64,000 bases of DNA from Liriodendron chinense (Eukaryota; Streptophyta; Magnoliopsida; Magnoliales; Magnoliaceae). Both the position numbers and the translations under genes were made by a program. This document shows, in pieces, positions 33,626 through 45,422 of the stretch. Within the stretch, counting starts at the first letter, position 1, and each line of letters opens with the position of its first letter. The notes below the pieces were generated by a model, which saw nothing but the letters and a program-made list of their open reading frames with translations, was not told the DNA's origin and made no database searches. The DNA lies in assembly GCA_003013855.2 (NCBI GenBank), contig ML058386.1, positions 1,054,001-1,118,000 on the forward strand, given 5' to 3'.

Positions 33626-34702
33626 GAAAAAACAGACAACTTCTATTCTGGGTTCTGATTTTCTCTGCGCACTACGTAACCTTACGCAATTTCTAGATGA
33701 TTCTGACGCAGCAGAGCTTCCCCACTATAAAAGGACACCTAGGGATCATTCCTAGGGCATCCTAGAAGGGATTGAGCACAGTGGGAGACGGCGGAAGTCG
33801 ATTTCGGAGTTCTACAATTCCCCCTAGTTTGGTTTTCTAGTTTATGCTTTGTTTAATTATTTTCATGTTTCCTTAGATCATGAACGGCTAAACCTCTTAG
33901 CTAGGGCTAATAGGTGAAGCTTTTAGTGAATCTAAGATGTTTCAATTCGTTTGATTTGGTTTTAAGTTGGATTTCTATTGAAGAATAATGGTTTGAAGTT
34001 TAAATAAAGTTCTAAGCAGTTTTTCTTAATCTTGTGATGACTCATGGATGTCTGGAAGAATTGCTTGAGTTCTTAATTGTTTTGAGCTAGTCTAGACCTG
34101 TATGATCCGAGGAATTGGAATACGCTTTAGATCTATGATCTTCATGTTGGAGCTTCATACCAAAAGCCTAACTTTTCTGGAAATTCTGAAGTATGTGAGA
34201 CTATGTATGTGATTTGGATCAAGTTCAAATCATGATCTAATTATGCTTAGTGACAGAGTTTAATGATGATTATGATTGTGATCTTAACCTATTGGAATTG
34301 GGACTGACCTATGCAATTGAGTGTGCACACGTCCTAGCTTGAATTGAGAGAATAATGTACATGATTCACACATATGTCAAATTGTTTGGTTTAACTGCTC
34401 TATCAACCGGCTAGATAGAACTTCATTTCGATTCTAGTTGAGAAAGTAAGAAACCACAGTGAATTGAGCATCAAGGATTGCTACAAGTGGATCCTTGAAC
34501 CCCTAGTGCCTTTTATTAATTGTTTACCTTCAGTTTAATTCAAAGTTACTATCTACAGCAATCTTCTACAAATCTGTTAGTTAGCTCTTCAGTAGAACTA
34601 TTGGAAGTGTTTTTGTGAATTCCTACATAAGTCCTTATGGATCGACCTCGGTATTACCGAGATTATTACTACATCGCAACCCTACACTTGGGGAAGTGAA
34701 CA
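33428..34702 (+). repeat. E1 3' LTR, right piece
   Basis: Begins with the second GTCAA and ends GGGGAAGTGAACA. It holds the rest of the palindrome array (to about 33625), a dyad near 33675-33690, TATA 33726-33734, leader hairpin about 33893-33914 (one mismatch) and U5 hairpin 34647-34661. It is followed by CCGGA (34703-34707), the expected second copy of the E1 target site. Confidence 0.92.
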
Positions 34703-35150
34703 CCGGATTTTATAGATGGTTCATAAAGGACTTCAGTTCAATCTCTCGTCCTTTATGTAACCTACTTCAAAAGGAGAACTCATTCGAGTGGAATGAAGAT
34801 TGTCAAAATGCCTTCACTAAAATCAAAGGTATGTTGACATGTGCTCCAATAATGTAACCACCTGATTGGAGCCTCCCTTTTGAAATTATGTGTGATGCGA
34901 GCGACTATGCTATTGGGGTTGTGCTAGGCCAAAGAAAAGAGAAGAAGCCATGTGTTATCTACTATGCAAGTAGAACTCTAAACTTAGCCCAAGCAAACTA
35001 CACTACTACAGAAAAAGAACTTTTAGCCGTAGTTTTTGCCTTATATAAGTTTAGGTTCTACTTGATTGGATCCAAGATCATAATATTCACGGACCATGTC
35101 GTGCTTAAGTACCTTCTCTCTAAGAAGGATGCTAAGCCACGGTTGTTAAG
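34703..35150 (+). pseudogene. pol: E0 pol fragment: end of RT and RNase H
   Basis: Starts in the FYRRFIKDFSSISRPL block of the RT connection region, where E1 inserted, and runs through RNase H (MCDASDYAIGVVLG, TEKELLAVVFAL, FTDHVVLKYLL) to KPRLL. A TAA at about 34855 replaces CAA. It is cut at 35150 by E5 (target TTAAG 35146-35150) and resumes at 45423. The 5' part of E0 lies left of the window, beyond E1. Confidence 0.92.
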
Positions 35151-35398
35151 TGTTGAGCTCTTAATTGTGCATATTCTAACCCCAATTCATCACTCATTGT
35201 GCAAGGTTTGCATGGTTTATAGATAAATCTAATGCATGTTTTGTGACTACAGGATTGAGAGTGAGCTCCACCCATTTGAAGATGAAAAGATCATGTTTAG
35301 GACCTTGGATGAAGATTCAAAGGAGGGCCGAAGTAAAGAAGGAAGTAAAGAAGGAAGAAAGCAGAAGAAAGAAAGGAAGAAAACAAGTAGAAAAAGAA

Positions 35399-35640
35399 GC
35401 TGACCGGTCGGCCAAGGAAGCCTGACCGGTCTAGACCGGTCAGCCATACACATTAAAGCTCAAATGAAGATGACCGACCGGTCTTGACCGGTCGGCCACA
35501 GTTGCTGGAGGAATGTTGAAGACGTCCAACATGGTTGCTGGACCAAGGCTGAATAAGGCCGACCGGTCATGACCGGTCGGCCATGCTTGCTGGAGTGATT
35601 GTCTATTGAGGCCGACCGGTCGTGACCGGTCGGCTATGCG
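35399..35640. repeat. GACCGGTC array in E5 5' LTR
   Basis: One single octamer, then four octamer pairs (spacers TA, TT, AT, GT). The last pair, at about 35611-35634, has no counterpart in the 3' LTR. Confidence 0.95.
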
Positions 35641-35738
35641 TAAGAAGTTAGAAACTTCCAATTTCAGCCCGATTTTCTCTGCGCTGCGTAACTCTTACGC
35701 AATTTCTCGATTCTTCCGAAGTTGTGGAGCCTCCAGAC

Positions 35739-35747
35739 TATAAAAGG
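35739..35747 (+). promoter_or_regulatory. TATA box of E5 5' LTR
   Basis: TATAAAAGG, about 100 bp downstream of the array and about 160 bp upstream of the leader hairpin. Confidence 0.82.
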
Positions 35748-35905
35748 ACACCTAGGGATCATTCCTAGGGTATCCTAGAAGGGTTCAAGCGAGGTTGGAA
35801 GCTGTGGAAGTGGAGATTGGAGTTTCACAACTCCTTTTGATTTGCTTTGTTGTTTTCATGCTTTTTATAGTTGTTTCATGTTTCCTTGGATCATGAGCAG
35901 CTAAA

Positions 35906-35927
35906 CCTCTTAGCTAGGGCTAAGAGG
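35906..35927 (+). other. Leader hairpin of E5 5' LTR
   Basis: Perfect 9-bp stem, arms CCTCTTAGC and GCTAAGAGG, loop TAGG. Relative to the A-type LTRs the C-G pair is replaced by T-A. Confidence 0.8.
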
Positions 35928-36718
35928 TGAAGCTTGTAGTGGATCCAAGATGTTTTAATTCGTAGTTAAGTGGTTTTAAGTGTGGAATTCATGATTATGA
36001 ACTAAGGTTTGAAGTTTATACAAGTTTTTTAGTAGTTTTTCTTAGTCTTATGATGACTCATGGATGTTTGGGAGAATTACTTAATTGCTTACTTGGTTTG
36101 TGACGGTCTAGACCTGTATGATCTGAGGAATCGGAGTGCGCTCTAGTACTATGTTCTTCATAAAGGAACTTCTCACCAAAGTTCTACTTTTCTGATTTTT
36201 CTGTAATGTGTATGGACTGTGCATGTGATTTGAATCCAGTTCAAATCCTGATCTAACCTTGTCTTGTGACAGGACTTGAGGATGGTTATGATTGTGAACT
36301 AGACCTTTTGGAAAGGCGAATGACCTATGCAATTGAGCATGCTCAGATCAGCCTGCATTGAGTGAATCTTATGCATAGAACCTACATATTACAGACTGTT
36401 TGATTTAACAGCTCCATCATCCGACTAGATAGACTTGAATGTCGATTCTAGTTGAGAGAATAAGAAACCACAGCGGATTGAACATCAAGGATTGCTACAA
36501 GTGGATCCTTGAACCCCTAGTGCCTTCTTATAATTAGTTACTTTCGATTTAATTCAACTTTTGTTACTCATATCAAATTCATACAAGAATCTGGTTAGTA
36601 GAATAGACACTTGTGGATGAGTTTGTGAAATCCTACATAAGTCCCTGTGGATCGACCTCGGTCTTACCGAGTTTATTACTACATCGCAACCCTACACTTG
36701 GGGAAGCCAACAAGTTTT

Positions 36719-36736
36719 TGGCGCCGTTGCCGGGGA
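36719..36736 (+). other. E5 primer binding site (tRNA-Asp)
   Basis: TGGCGCCGTTGCCGGGGA, a perfect complement of the plant tRNA-Asp 3' end including CCA. Confidence 0.93.
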
Positions 36737-37280
36737 CTTCTTGACGGTTTTCACAAATTTTTGAAATTAGTATCTATTTAGGATTTTTAGGATTTTAGGA
36801 CTAACCTAGTTTGTTTGTTTGATTTTTCTTTTCAGGGATTTCTAGGAAGCTGAAGAAGATACAAGGATCTTAAGTGCGAATCAGGTTCTATCTTTCTAAA
36901 CCTTACTCTTCTCCTTCTCCTATTCATTCCTATCTTATTCATCTCTTGTAGAGTGGGTGGAGACTCCTTTTGGATCTCTAAAAGGTTGGCTTTTTTGCCA
37001 CCTGGATTCCTATTGGTCGGCTCTGCCGTCTTGGATCACCTTGTGCTCAGGGATTTCTTTTCTCATCTCTACTCCTCTTTCTCCTTTTTCTGCATTTTTT
37101 CTCAAAAGATTCAAAGAGTGGGTGGGGAGTTCTCTGAACCCCTATTGACCAGGAGAAATCGGTCTCTATCCTTGCTTCTGGCCTAGCCATTGCAAGACAC
37201 CTTGTGCTTCGGTCTTAGAGAAGAGTTAAGAAAGGGAGGAAGAATTCTTCTTTCTTTCTGTTTCTTATTTTTGGTTTTGC

Positions 37281-39178
37281 ATGCCACATTGGGCTCGGGA
37301 TTCCAATAACCGACTCATAAGTGAAGGGGGGATAGTAGAAGGAATTGATAGAGAGCCACGTGCTAGGAGACATTTAGACTCTCTAATTTTATCTGAAAAT
37401 ATGGCTGTAAATCAACCTAACCCGGTCCAAAATCAAACTGAAACAAGGGAGAATGTGGTTGAGAATGTTCCCCGACCAAGGACTTTATGTGATTTCTTGC
37501 AACCTGCAAGAACGAGCACTCCCTCATGCATAGTATTTCCACCAAATGCAGGGAACGTAGATTTGAAACCGGGAGTGATTCAACTTCTCCCTAAATTCCA
37601 TGGATTAGATAGTGAAAGTGCTTATCAACATCTTAAAGAGTTTGACGAGGTAATTACCACCATGCACTTTACAAACGTAACGGAAGATGTGGTGAGACTT
37701 AAATTCTTCCCTTTCACTCTTAAAGATAAAGCTAAGGGTTGGCTTTATGCATTGAGGCCAAGATCAATTGGTGCATGGACTGATATGCACAGAGAATTCA
37801 TAAAGAAATTCTTCCCTACTTACAAAACGAATATGTTGAAGCGCCTTATCATGAACTTTGCCCAAAAGGAAGATGAAACCTTTTTCCAATGTTGGGAGAG
37901 GTTTAAAGACCTATTAAACGCATGCCCACATCATGGCTATGAAATTTGGCGGGTTATAAGCTTTTTCTATGAAGGACTGACTTCACCCATGCGCCAATTT
38001 GTAGAGATGATGTGTAATGGGGAGTTCATGAATAAGGAAGCTGATGAAGCATGGGATTATTTGGAAGAATTGGCTGAGAGTGCATAGTCTTGGGATACAT
38101 CTAAACCAACAAATTCCAAGACTGGCCAACAAAAGGAGAAGGGAGGAATGTATGTCTTATCAGAAGAAGATAGTATAAGTGCAAGGTTGGCTAGCCTCAC
38201 AAGAAAGGTCGAAGCCATGGAATTAAGGAAAGGAGAAACAATCAACTCCACTGAAGTTGAAACTGTTTGTGGAATTTGTGCTGGAAATCAACATGCTACA
38301 CAAGATTGTCCCACGATTTCAGCAGTCCAAGGCATCTTACAAGAACAAACAAATGCTATAAACAGTTATCAATAGCAATATGGTGCTCCAAACTCAAACA
38401 CGTTTAATCCTAATTGGAAGAACCATCCCAACTTCAGTTGGAGGAATGGACCCAATGCAAATGCAAACAACACTCCAAAAGTATCACTAGAAGAGATGTT
38501 GGGTGCATTTGTATCAGTCCAGAATGAGTATAACAAGACAAATTCTTTAAAAATAGATGGGTTCATGCAAGAGCAATTGAAATTCAATCAAAATTCAAAC
38601 CAAGACATCAATGAATTGAAAACATCTCTGGCTAGAGTTGAAGCTCACCTTAGTGTTAGAGAGAAGGGCACACTTCCTGCTCAACCTCTTCCTAACCCAA
38701 GGACCCAGTATGAGATACAAGATGCAAGCTCATCCTCCCACCATACGGAACATGTCCAAGCTATCACCACTTTGAGAAGTGGAAAAGAAATTGACAAATC
38801 TAATCCGGTGAAGGCTCCAAAGCCTAAGGATCCGGAAATTTCCAAAGAGGATGATAGCCCAAACAATATTCCTCAAGAGAAAGAACCAGAAAGACAATAC
38901 AAGCCGGTTGCCCCATTTCCACAAAGGCTGATTTCACCTAAACCTTTAGATAAAAATCTGGAGATTCTGGAAGTTTTTAAGCAGGTGAAGATCAACATCC
39001 CGCTGTTGGATGCAATAAAACAAATACCATCTTATGCCAAATTTCTAAAGGAATTGTGTACAGTCAAAAGGAAACACAACGTTCACAACAAAGTTCTTTT
39101 GACTGAGAATTTGAGCGCCATCATTAAACAAGAGGTGCCCCAAAAATACAAGGATCCGGAACCATCTCATGCATCATA
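37281..39178 (+). pseudogene. gag: E5 gag, two stops and a frameshift at its end
   Basis: Starts MPHWARDSNNRLISEGG. The first 268 codons are open and carry the Athila gag core (LKPGVIQLLPKFHGLDSES, CPHHGYEIWRV, MRQFVEMMCNGEF). A TAG at 38085-38087 and a TAG at 38373-38375 interrupt the same frame, which otherwise continues to 39178. The CX2CX4HX4C zinc knuckle is at 38268-38309. A short helical segment (SLEEMLGAF) and a Pro/Lys-rich linker follow. About 8 bases are missing near 39160 compared with E7, which throws protease into another frame. The start matches the other copies. Confidence 0.92.
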
Positions 39179-42100
39179 GGAGACTACCGGATCAAACAAG
39201 CCCTACTCGACTTGGGGGCAAGTGTGAATCTCATTCCATATTCGGTCTACGAACAACTTGGGTTAGGTGAATTAAAACCCACCAAAACCACACTCCAACT
39301 TGCTGATAGATCCATCCGGATACTGAGAGGAATGATAGAGGATGTTCTAGTCCAAGTTGATAAATTCTACTACCCAGTAGATTTTATTGTCTTAGACACA
39401 CATCCCGTAATAGGCACCGATGCTCAAATTCCCGTCATACTTGGACGACCGTTTCTAGCTACCTCAAATGCCATTATCAATTGTAGAAATGGACTTGTAC
39501 AAATGTCCTTTGGAAATATGACCCTTGAGCTTAACATATTTGATTTATGCAAACAACCACAGGAAGTTGATGATGATGTCCACGAATTAAACATGATCGA
39601 ATCATTCGTGGAGGATACAGTCCCCTTGTCACTAATTCCCGACCCTTTAGAGGGATGTATGGCCCATTCTCATGAGACAAATGAATATACAATACAAGAG
39701 ATATATGCCATGCTAGAGATGATGCCAGTACTTGACAATAAAAGATGGAGGGCCCCAATTGAACCTTTGCCTGTAAATGAGAACAAGGCCCTCCCATCCA
39801 ACATCAAGGCGCCAACACTCGACCTAAAACCATTGCCAAGTGAGCTAAAATATGTTTATTTAGGTCGAGATGAGACATATCCAGTGGTGATTTCTTCCCA
39901 CTTGGATGAGGAACAAGAGAGTCGGCTAATAGCCACTCTATTAGAGCACAAGAGTGCCATTGGATGGTCAATTGCGGATCTCAAAGGCATAGACCCACTG
40001 ATTTATACTCACCGCATACACCTTGAGGAAAATGCAAAGACATCCCGGCAACCACAAAGACGACTAAATCCAAAGATGAAGGATGTGGTTAAGGCCGAAG
40101 TGGTGAAACTATTGGATGTAGGTATCATTTACCCAATATCCGATAGCCAATGGGTGAGCCCAACTCAAGTGGTGCCTAAGAAATCTGGAATCACCATCGT
40201 AGCAAATACCAATAACGAACTCGTACCAACTAGAGTCACTACCGGTTGGAGAATGTGCATTGACTACAGGAAGCTAAATACTGTCACGAGGAAAGACCAC
40301 TTCCCCCTACCGTTTGTTGATCAGATTTTAGAACGGTTGGCGGGTCATTCCCACTTTTGCTTCCTTGATGGCTATTCAGGGTACAACCAAATAGAAATTG
40401 CCCGTGAAAACCAAGAAAATACTACATTCACATGTCCATTCGGCACTTTCGCCTATCGACGGATGCCGTTTGGACTATGTAATGCCCCTGCCACCTTTCA
40501 ACGTTGTATGATGAGCATCTTTTCTGACATGGTAGGGACCATTCTCGAAGTCTTCATGGATGATTTTTCCGTATTCGGTTGTAGCTTTGATGAGTGCCCT
40601 GAGCACTTGAAATCTGTGCTGAAAAGATGTGAAGAGAAGAACCTTGTGCTCAATTGGGAGAAGTGTCACTTCATGGTTTGAAAGGGAATTGTACTTGGTC
40701 ATATCGTTTCACAAAATGGAATTGAGGTGGACAAAGCAAAAATTGATCTTATCTCTAACCTTCCACCACCCAAAAGCATACGAGATATCCGGTCCTTTTT
40801 AGGACACGCAGGATTTTACAGAAGGTTCATAAAGGACTTCAGTTCACTATCTCGCCCTTTATGTAACCTACTTCAAAAGGAAAATTCATTCGAGTGGAAT
40901 GAAGAATGTCAAAAGGCCTTTACCACCCTTAAAGGCATGTTGACATGCGCTCCAATAATGCAACCACCTGATTGGAGCCTTCCTTTTGAGATTATGTGCG
41001 ATGCTAGCGACTATGCTATTGGGGCCGTGTTAGGCTAAAGAAAAGATAAAAAGCCATGTGTCATCTACTATGCAAGTAGAACCCTAAACTCAGCCCAAGC
41101 AAACTACACCACTACTGAAAAGGAACTTTTAGCCGTAGTTTTTGCCTTGGACAAGTTTAGGTCCTACTTGATTAGATCCAAGATCATTATATTCACAGAC
41201 CACGCTGCGCTTAAGTATCTTCTTTCTAAGAAGGATGCTAAACCACGGTTATTAAGATGGATCCTTCTACTCCAGGAATTCGACATAGAAATACGTGATA
41301 AGAAAGGAGTAGAGAATGAAGTAGCTGACCACCTCTCTTGACTTGTCCTCACCGATTCCCCTGAAACGACTACAATCAATGACATGTTCCCTGATGAACA
41401 ACTTTTTACTGTCTCCCAATTGCCATGGTATGCGGACATTGCTAACTATCTTGCTACAGGTACAATTCCTACATATTGGAAAAAGCAAGATAAGGATAGA
41501 TTCTTCTCGGAGGTGCGGAAATTCCTATGGGACGACCCATACTTATTCAAGTATTGTCCCGATCAAATCATAAGGAGATGTGTCCCAGATGATGAGCAAC
41601 AAAGTATCATCTCCTTCTGTCATTCTCAAGCATGTGGTGGCCACTTTTCGGCTAAAAAGACCACAGCGAAAATTCTGCAATGTGGGTTTTATTGGCCCAC
41701 TATGTTCAAAGACACACATGAATTTTGCAAAGCATGTGAACCTTGTCAGAAATTAGGGGGAATCTCCCGTAGAAATATGATGCCACTCAATCCCATCTTA
41801 ATAATCGAAATTTTTTATTGTTGGGGCATCGATTTCATGGGCCCATTCCCATCTTCTTTTGGAAACCTATACATCTTGCTTGCCGTCGACTATGTTTTCA
41901 AATGGGACGAGGCTATCCCTTGCGGGAATAATGACCATAAGACGGTCATTCGATTTTTAAAAGAAAATATTCTTTCCCGGTTTGGAACGCCTCGAGTCAT
42001 CATAAGTGATGGAGGGTCTCACTTTTGCAATCGCCCTTTTGAAACCTTAATGAAGAAATATGGCGTAACACACAAAGTGAGTACTCCCTATCACCCACAA

Positions 42101-42720
42101 ACTAGTGGACAAGCTGAGATATCCAATAGGGAGATTAAACACATTTTAGAGAAAACGATGAACCCCGATCGCAAGGATTGGTCGCTTCGACTTACCGATG
42201 CGCTTTGGGCTTACCGTACAGCTTTCAAAACCCCTATTGGAATGTCTCCCTATAGACTTGTCTATGGAAAGGCTTGTCACTTGCCTGTGGAGTTGGAACA
42301 TAGGGCATATTGGGCTATTAAGAAGATGAATTTTAATTCTGACAAGGCAAGCTCGTTACGCAAACTACAATTGAATGAACTTGCAGAAATCCGGAATGAA
42401 GCTTATGAGAATGCGAGAATTTACAAGGACAAGACGAAGATATTCCATGATAAGAATATTCTTCGCAAGACATTCATGATCAATCAAAAAGTCCTCATGT
42501 ATAATTCTCGTTTACATCTATTTCCGGGAAAATTGAGATCTCGATGGACCGGTCCTTACATTGTGCAAACTGTTTATCCATATGGGACTGTCGAGCTGTT
42601 GAATCCAAGGAACGACAACATTTTTAAAGCAAATGGGTAGCGATTAAAGCCTTTCTTTGAGAATTTCCCTTCAGAAGGTATGTCCATACCTCTGAATGAT
42701 CCTATGTATCAGGATGATTG
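39179..42720 (+). pseudogene. pol: E5 protease, RT, RNase H and integrase, four stops
   Basis: One reading frame from protease to QDD. The protease DLGAS is at 39209-39223. RT has FMDD at 40553-40564. RNase H runs roughly 40990-41340. Integrase catalytic residues are Asp 41831-41833, Asp 42008-42010 and Glu 42116-42118 (35 residues between the last two), then GPY near 42551. In-frame stops are at 40679-40681, 41036-41038 (CAA to TAA), 41339-41341 (CGA to TGA) and 42638-42640 (CAG to TAG). There are no frameshifts within pol, so decay is recent and mostly by transitions. Confidence 0.94.
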
Positions 42721-43860
42721 ATCTCCTAGTCTGATGGAGGTATAGAGTAGTTAGGATTAGGATTTTGCTGCTTTTGTTTTTTTTCTCATAGGTTTGTTAG
42801 AAGGAGGAAGATTTCCACTTTTCACTCTCTCAGGTACTATCATTCCTCACTCCCTTTTATTTTCAAATTGCTCTCATGTTTTGCTCATTGCATATCTTTT
42901 ACATTGAGGACAATGCAAGATTTGGTTGGGGGGTGTAGGATCACTGGATGAATCCAGCGTTTTGCAACATTTCAAGCAATCATGTGAAAAAAAATTTCGA
43001 TTTTTCAAAAATTTGAAACTCTTTTGGAAAACACCAGTTCTATGCTTTCAAGTTGATATGAGCATAAGAGGAGGAGATATGAAGTGTATGGGGCTGGATG
43101 TCTGGAATCTCTCATAGCATAATGGTCTTATATGTGACCTCCCCTATTTTTTGTGATTGATAGAAAACCTGAACACTTTTACACATAGTTCACATTACAC
43201 GATTTTCATGAGTTGAAGGGATTATGTGATTTATGGATTAGCTAGACTTTGAATTAAGGTGTTGAGAAATCAGGCCGGGGTACTTTGTCCATCCTTGTCC
43301 ATGGAAAAATAATGAAAGATATGAATTTTTAAAAATCCTATCTAATTTAAAAAGAAAAAGGAAAAGGAAGGATGAAATTGGGAATGATGGAAAAAATGGT
43401 GGAAAATTCCGATTAGGGCTACCTACTACCAACCGGGGGATGGTCTACCCGTAACCAAAGCCGGAAATGGGACATAGTGTGAAAATCGTCGGAAGGCCGG
43501 TAAGGCAAATTCCTGTCATTGGCTTGATGTGGCTCTATGTACCTTAAATTCTATAGTCTAGCTGATCTATGAAGAAGATAATCCTAGAAACTCGTGGGAT
43601 GAATTTTCACTACCCACACTAGCTTGAATTTGTTCAAGTCCTTCTATTTATCAACCAATCAGCGGGAATTTCATATGAATGCTTATTATGCTTTGAGGAT
43701 TTACGGTTCCAACCTTTGACGCCTAATCTTTCTGAATCTTACACTTCTGAACCTTGGAATGTATCGAAGGATGGTTTCTGAAAGAGAGTTGATTTTTGAA
43801 GAATGGGATTAGTTTCACGCATGTTTTGCTCGGGACTAGCAAAATGCTGGTTGGGGGGTG
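42721..43860 (+). other. E5 non-coding 3' region with PPT
   Basis: CAGGTACT near 42832, internal purine tract 42922-42935, conserved block about 43418-43530, PPT TTGGGGGGTG 43851-43860. The sequence just after the internal tract (GGATCACTGGATGAATCC) differs from the other copies. No env-like frame. Confidence 0.85.
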
Positions 43861-44109
43861 TGTTGAGCTCTTAATTGTGCATATTCTAACCCCAATTCAT
43901 CACTCATTGTGCAAGGTTTGCATGGTTTATAGATAAATCTAATGCATGTTTTGTGACTACAGGATTGAGAGTGAGCTCCACCCATTTGAAGATGAAAAGA
44001 TCATGTTTAGGACCTTGGATGAAGATTCAAAGGAGGGCGGAAGCAAAGAAGGAAGTAAAGAAGGAAGAAAGCAGAAGAAAGAAAGGAAGAAAACAAGCAG
44101 AAAAAGAAG

Positions 44110-44320
44110 CTGACCGGTCGTGACCGGTCGGCCAAGGAAGCCTGACCGGTCTAGACCGGTCAGCCATACACATTAAAGCTCAAATGAAGATGACCGACCG
44201 CTCTTGACCGGTCGGCCACAGTTGCTGGAGGAATGTTGAAGATGTCCGACCGGTCATGATCGGTTGGACATGGTTGCTGGACCAAGGCTGAATAAGGCCG
44301 ACCGGTCATGACCGGTCGGC
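44110..44320. repeat. GACCGGTC array in E5 3' LTR
   Basis: Compared with the 5' LTR it has one extra octamer near 44111-44128 and one extra pair near 44252-44272, but lacks the last pair. The gains and losses cancel exactly in length (+10, +19, -29). Confidence 0.94.
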
Positions 44321-44448
44321 CATGCTTGCTGGAGTGATTGTCGCTATGCGTAAGAAGTTAGAAACTTCCAATTTCAGCCCGATTTTCTCTGCGCTGCGTA
44401 ACTCTTACGCAATTTCTCGATTCTTCCGAAGTTGTGGAGCCTCCAGAC

Positions 44449-44457
44449 TATAAAAGG
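44449..44457 (+). promoter_or_regulatory. TATA box of E5 3' LTR
   Basis: TATAAAAGG in the same context as the 5' LTR. It could read out into E0 sequence at 45423. Confidence 0.8.
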
Positions 44458-45422
44458 ACACCTAGGGATCGTTCCTAGGGTATCCTAGAAGGGTTCAAGC
44501 GAGGTTGGAAGATGTGGAAGTGGAGATTGGAGTTTCACAACTCCTTTTGGTTTGCTTTGTTGTTTTCATGCTTTTTATAGTTGTTTCATGTTTCCTTGGA
44601 TCATGAGCAGCTAAACCTCTTAGCTAGGGCTAAGAAGTGAAGCTTGTAGTGGATCCAAGATGTTTTAATTCGTAGTTAAGTGGTTTTAAGTGTGGAATTC
44701 ATGATTATGAACTAAGGTTTGAAGTTTATACAAGTTTTTTAGTAGTTTTTCTTAGTCTTATGATGACTCATGGATGTTTGGGAGAATTACTTAATTGCTT
44801 ACTTGGTTTGTGACGATCTAGACCTGTATGATCTGAGGAATCGGAGTGCGCTCTAGTACTATGTTCTTCATAAAGGAACTTCTCACCAAAGTTCTACTTT
44901 TCTGATTTTTCTGTAATGTGTATGGACTGTGCATGTGATTTGAATCCAGTTCAAATCCTGATCTAACCTTGTCTTGTGACAGGACTTGAGGATGGTTATG
45001 ATTGTGAACTAGACCTTTTGGAAAGGCGAATGACCTATGCAATTGAGCATGCTCAGATCAGCCTGCATTGAGTGAATCTTATGCATAGAACTTACATATT
45101 ACAGACTGTTTGGTTTAACAGCTCCATCATCCGACTAGATAGACTTGAATGTCAATTCTAGTTGAGAGAATAAGAAACCACAGCGGATTGAACATCAAGG
45201 ATTGCTACAAGTGGATCCTTGAACCCCTAGTGCCTTCTTATAATTAGTTACTTTCGATTTAATTCAACTTTTGTTACTCATATCAAATTCATACAAGAAT
45301 CTGGTTAGTAGAATAGACACTTGTGGATGAGTTTGTGAAATCCTACATAAGTCCCTGTGGATCGACCTCGGTCTTACCGAGTTTATTACTACATCGCAAC
45401 CCTACACTTGGGGAAGCGAACA

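Larger units (their letters stand above)
35151..36712 (+). repeat. E5 5' LTR
   Basis: B-type, TGTTGAGCTC to GGGGAAGCCAACA. Array 35399-35640, TATA 35739-35747, leader hairpin 35906-35927, U5 hairpin 36657-36671. Confidence 0.96.
35151..45422 (+). mobile_element. E5: full-length Athila element, recent
   Basis: 10.3 kb, TSD TTAAG (35146-35150, 45423-45427), LTRs 35151-36712 and 43861-45422 (both 1562 bp), perfect PBS, gag, PR, RT, RNase H, integrase, 3' region and PPT. LTR substitutions number about 13 by eye, under 1%, plus three indels that are all in the palindrome array. It lies in the RNase H region of E0. Confidence 0.96.
43861..45422 (+). repeat. E5 3' LTR
   Basis: 1562 bp, TGTTGAGCTC to GGGGAAGCGAACA. 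Array 44110-44320, TATA 44449-44457, leader hairpin 44616-44637 (one mismatch), U5 hairpin 45367-45381. Confidence 0.96.

Noticed and set aside
36953..37186. Small hydrophobic frames in the leaders of E5 and E7 (also 60656-60868) as a leader peptide gene.
   Set aside because: The frames differ between the two elements, with changes and indels that do not keep the protein; treated as non-coding leader.
42551..42720. A chromodomain at the integrase end.
   Set aside because: The protein ends about 50 residues after the GPY motif at QDD or QDV; there is no room for a chromodomain.
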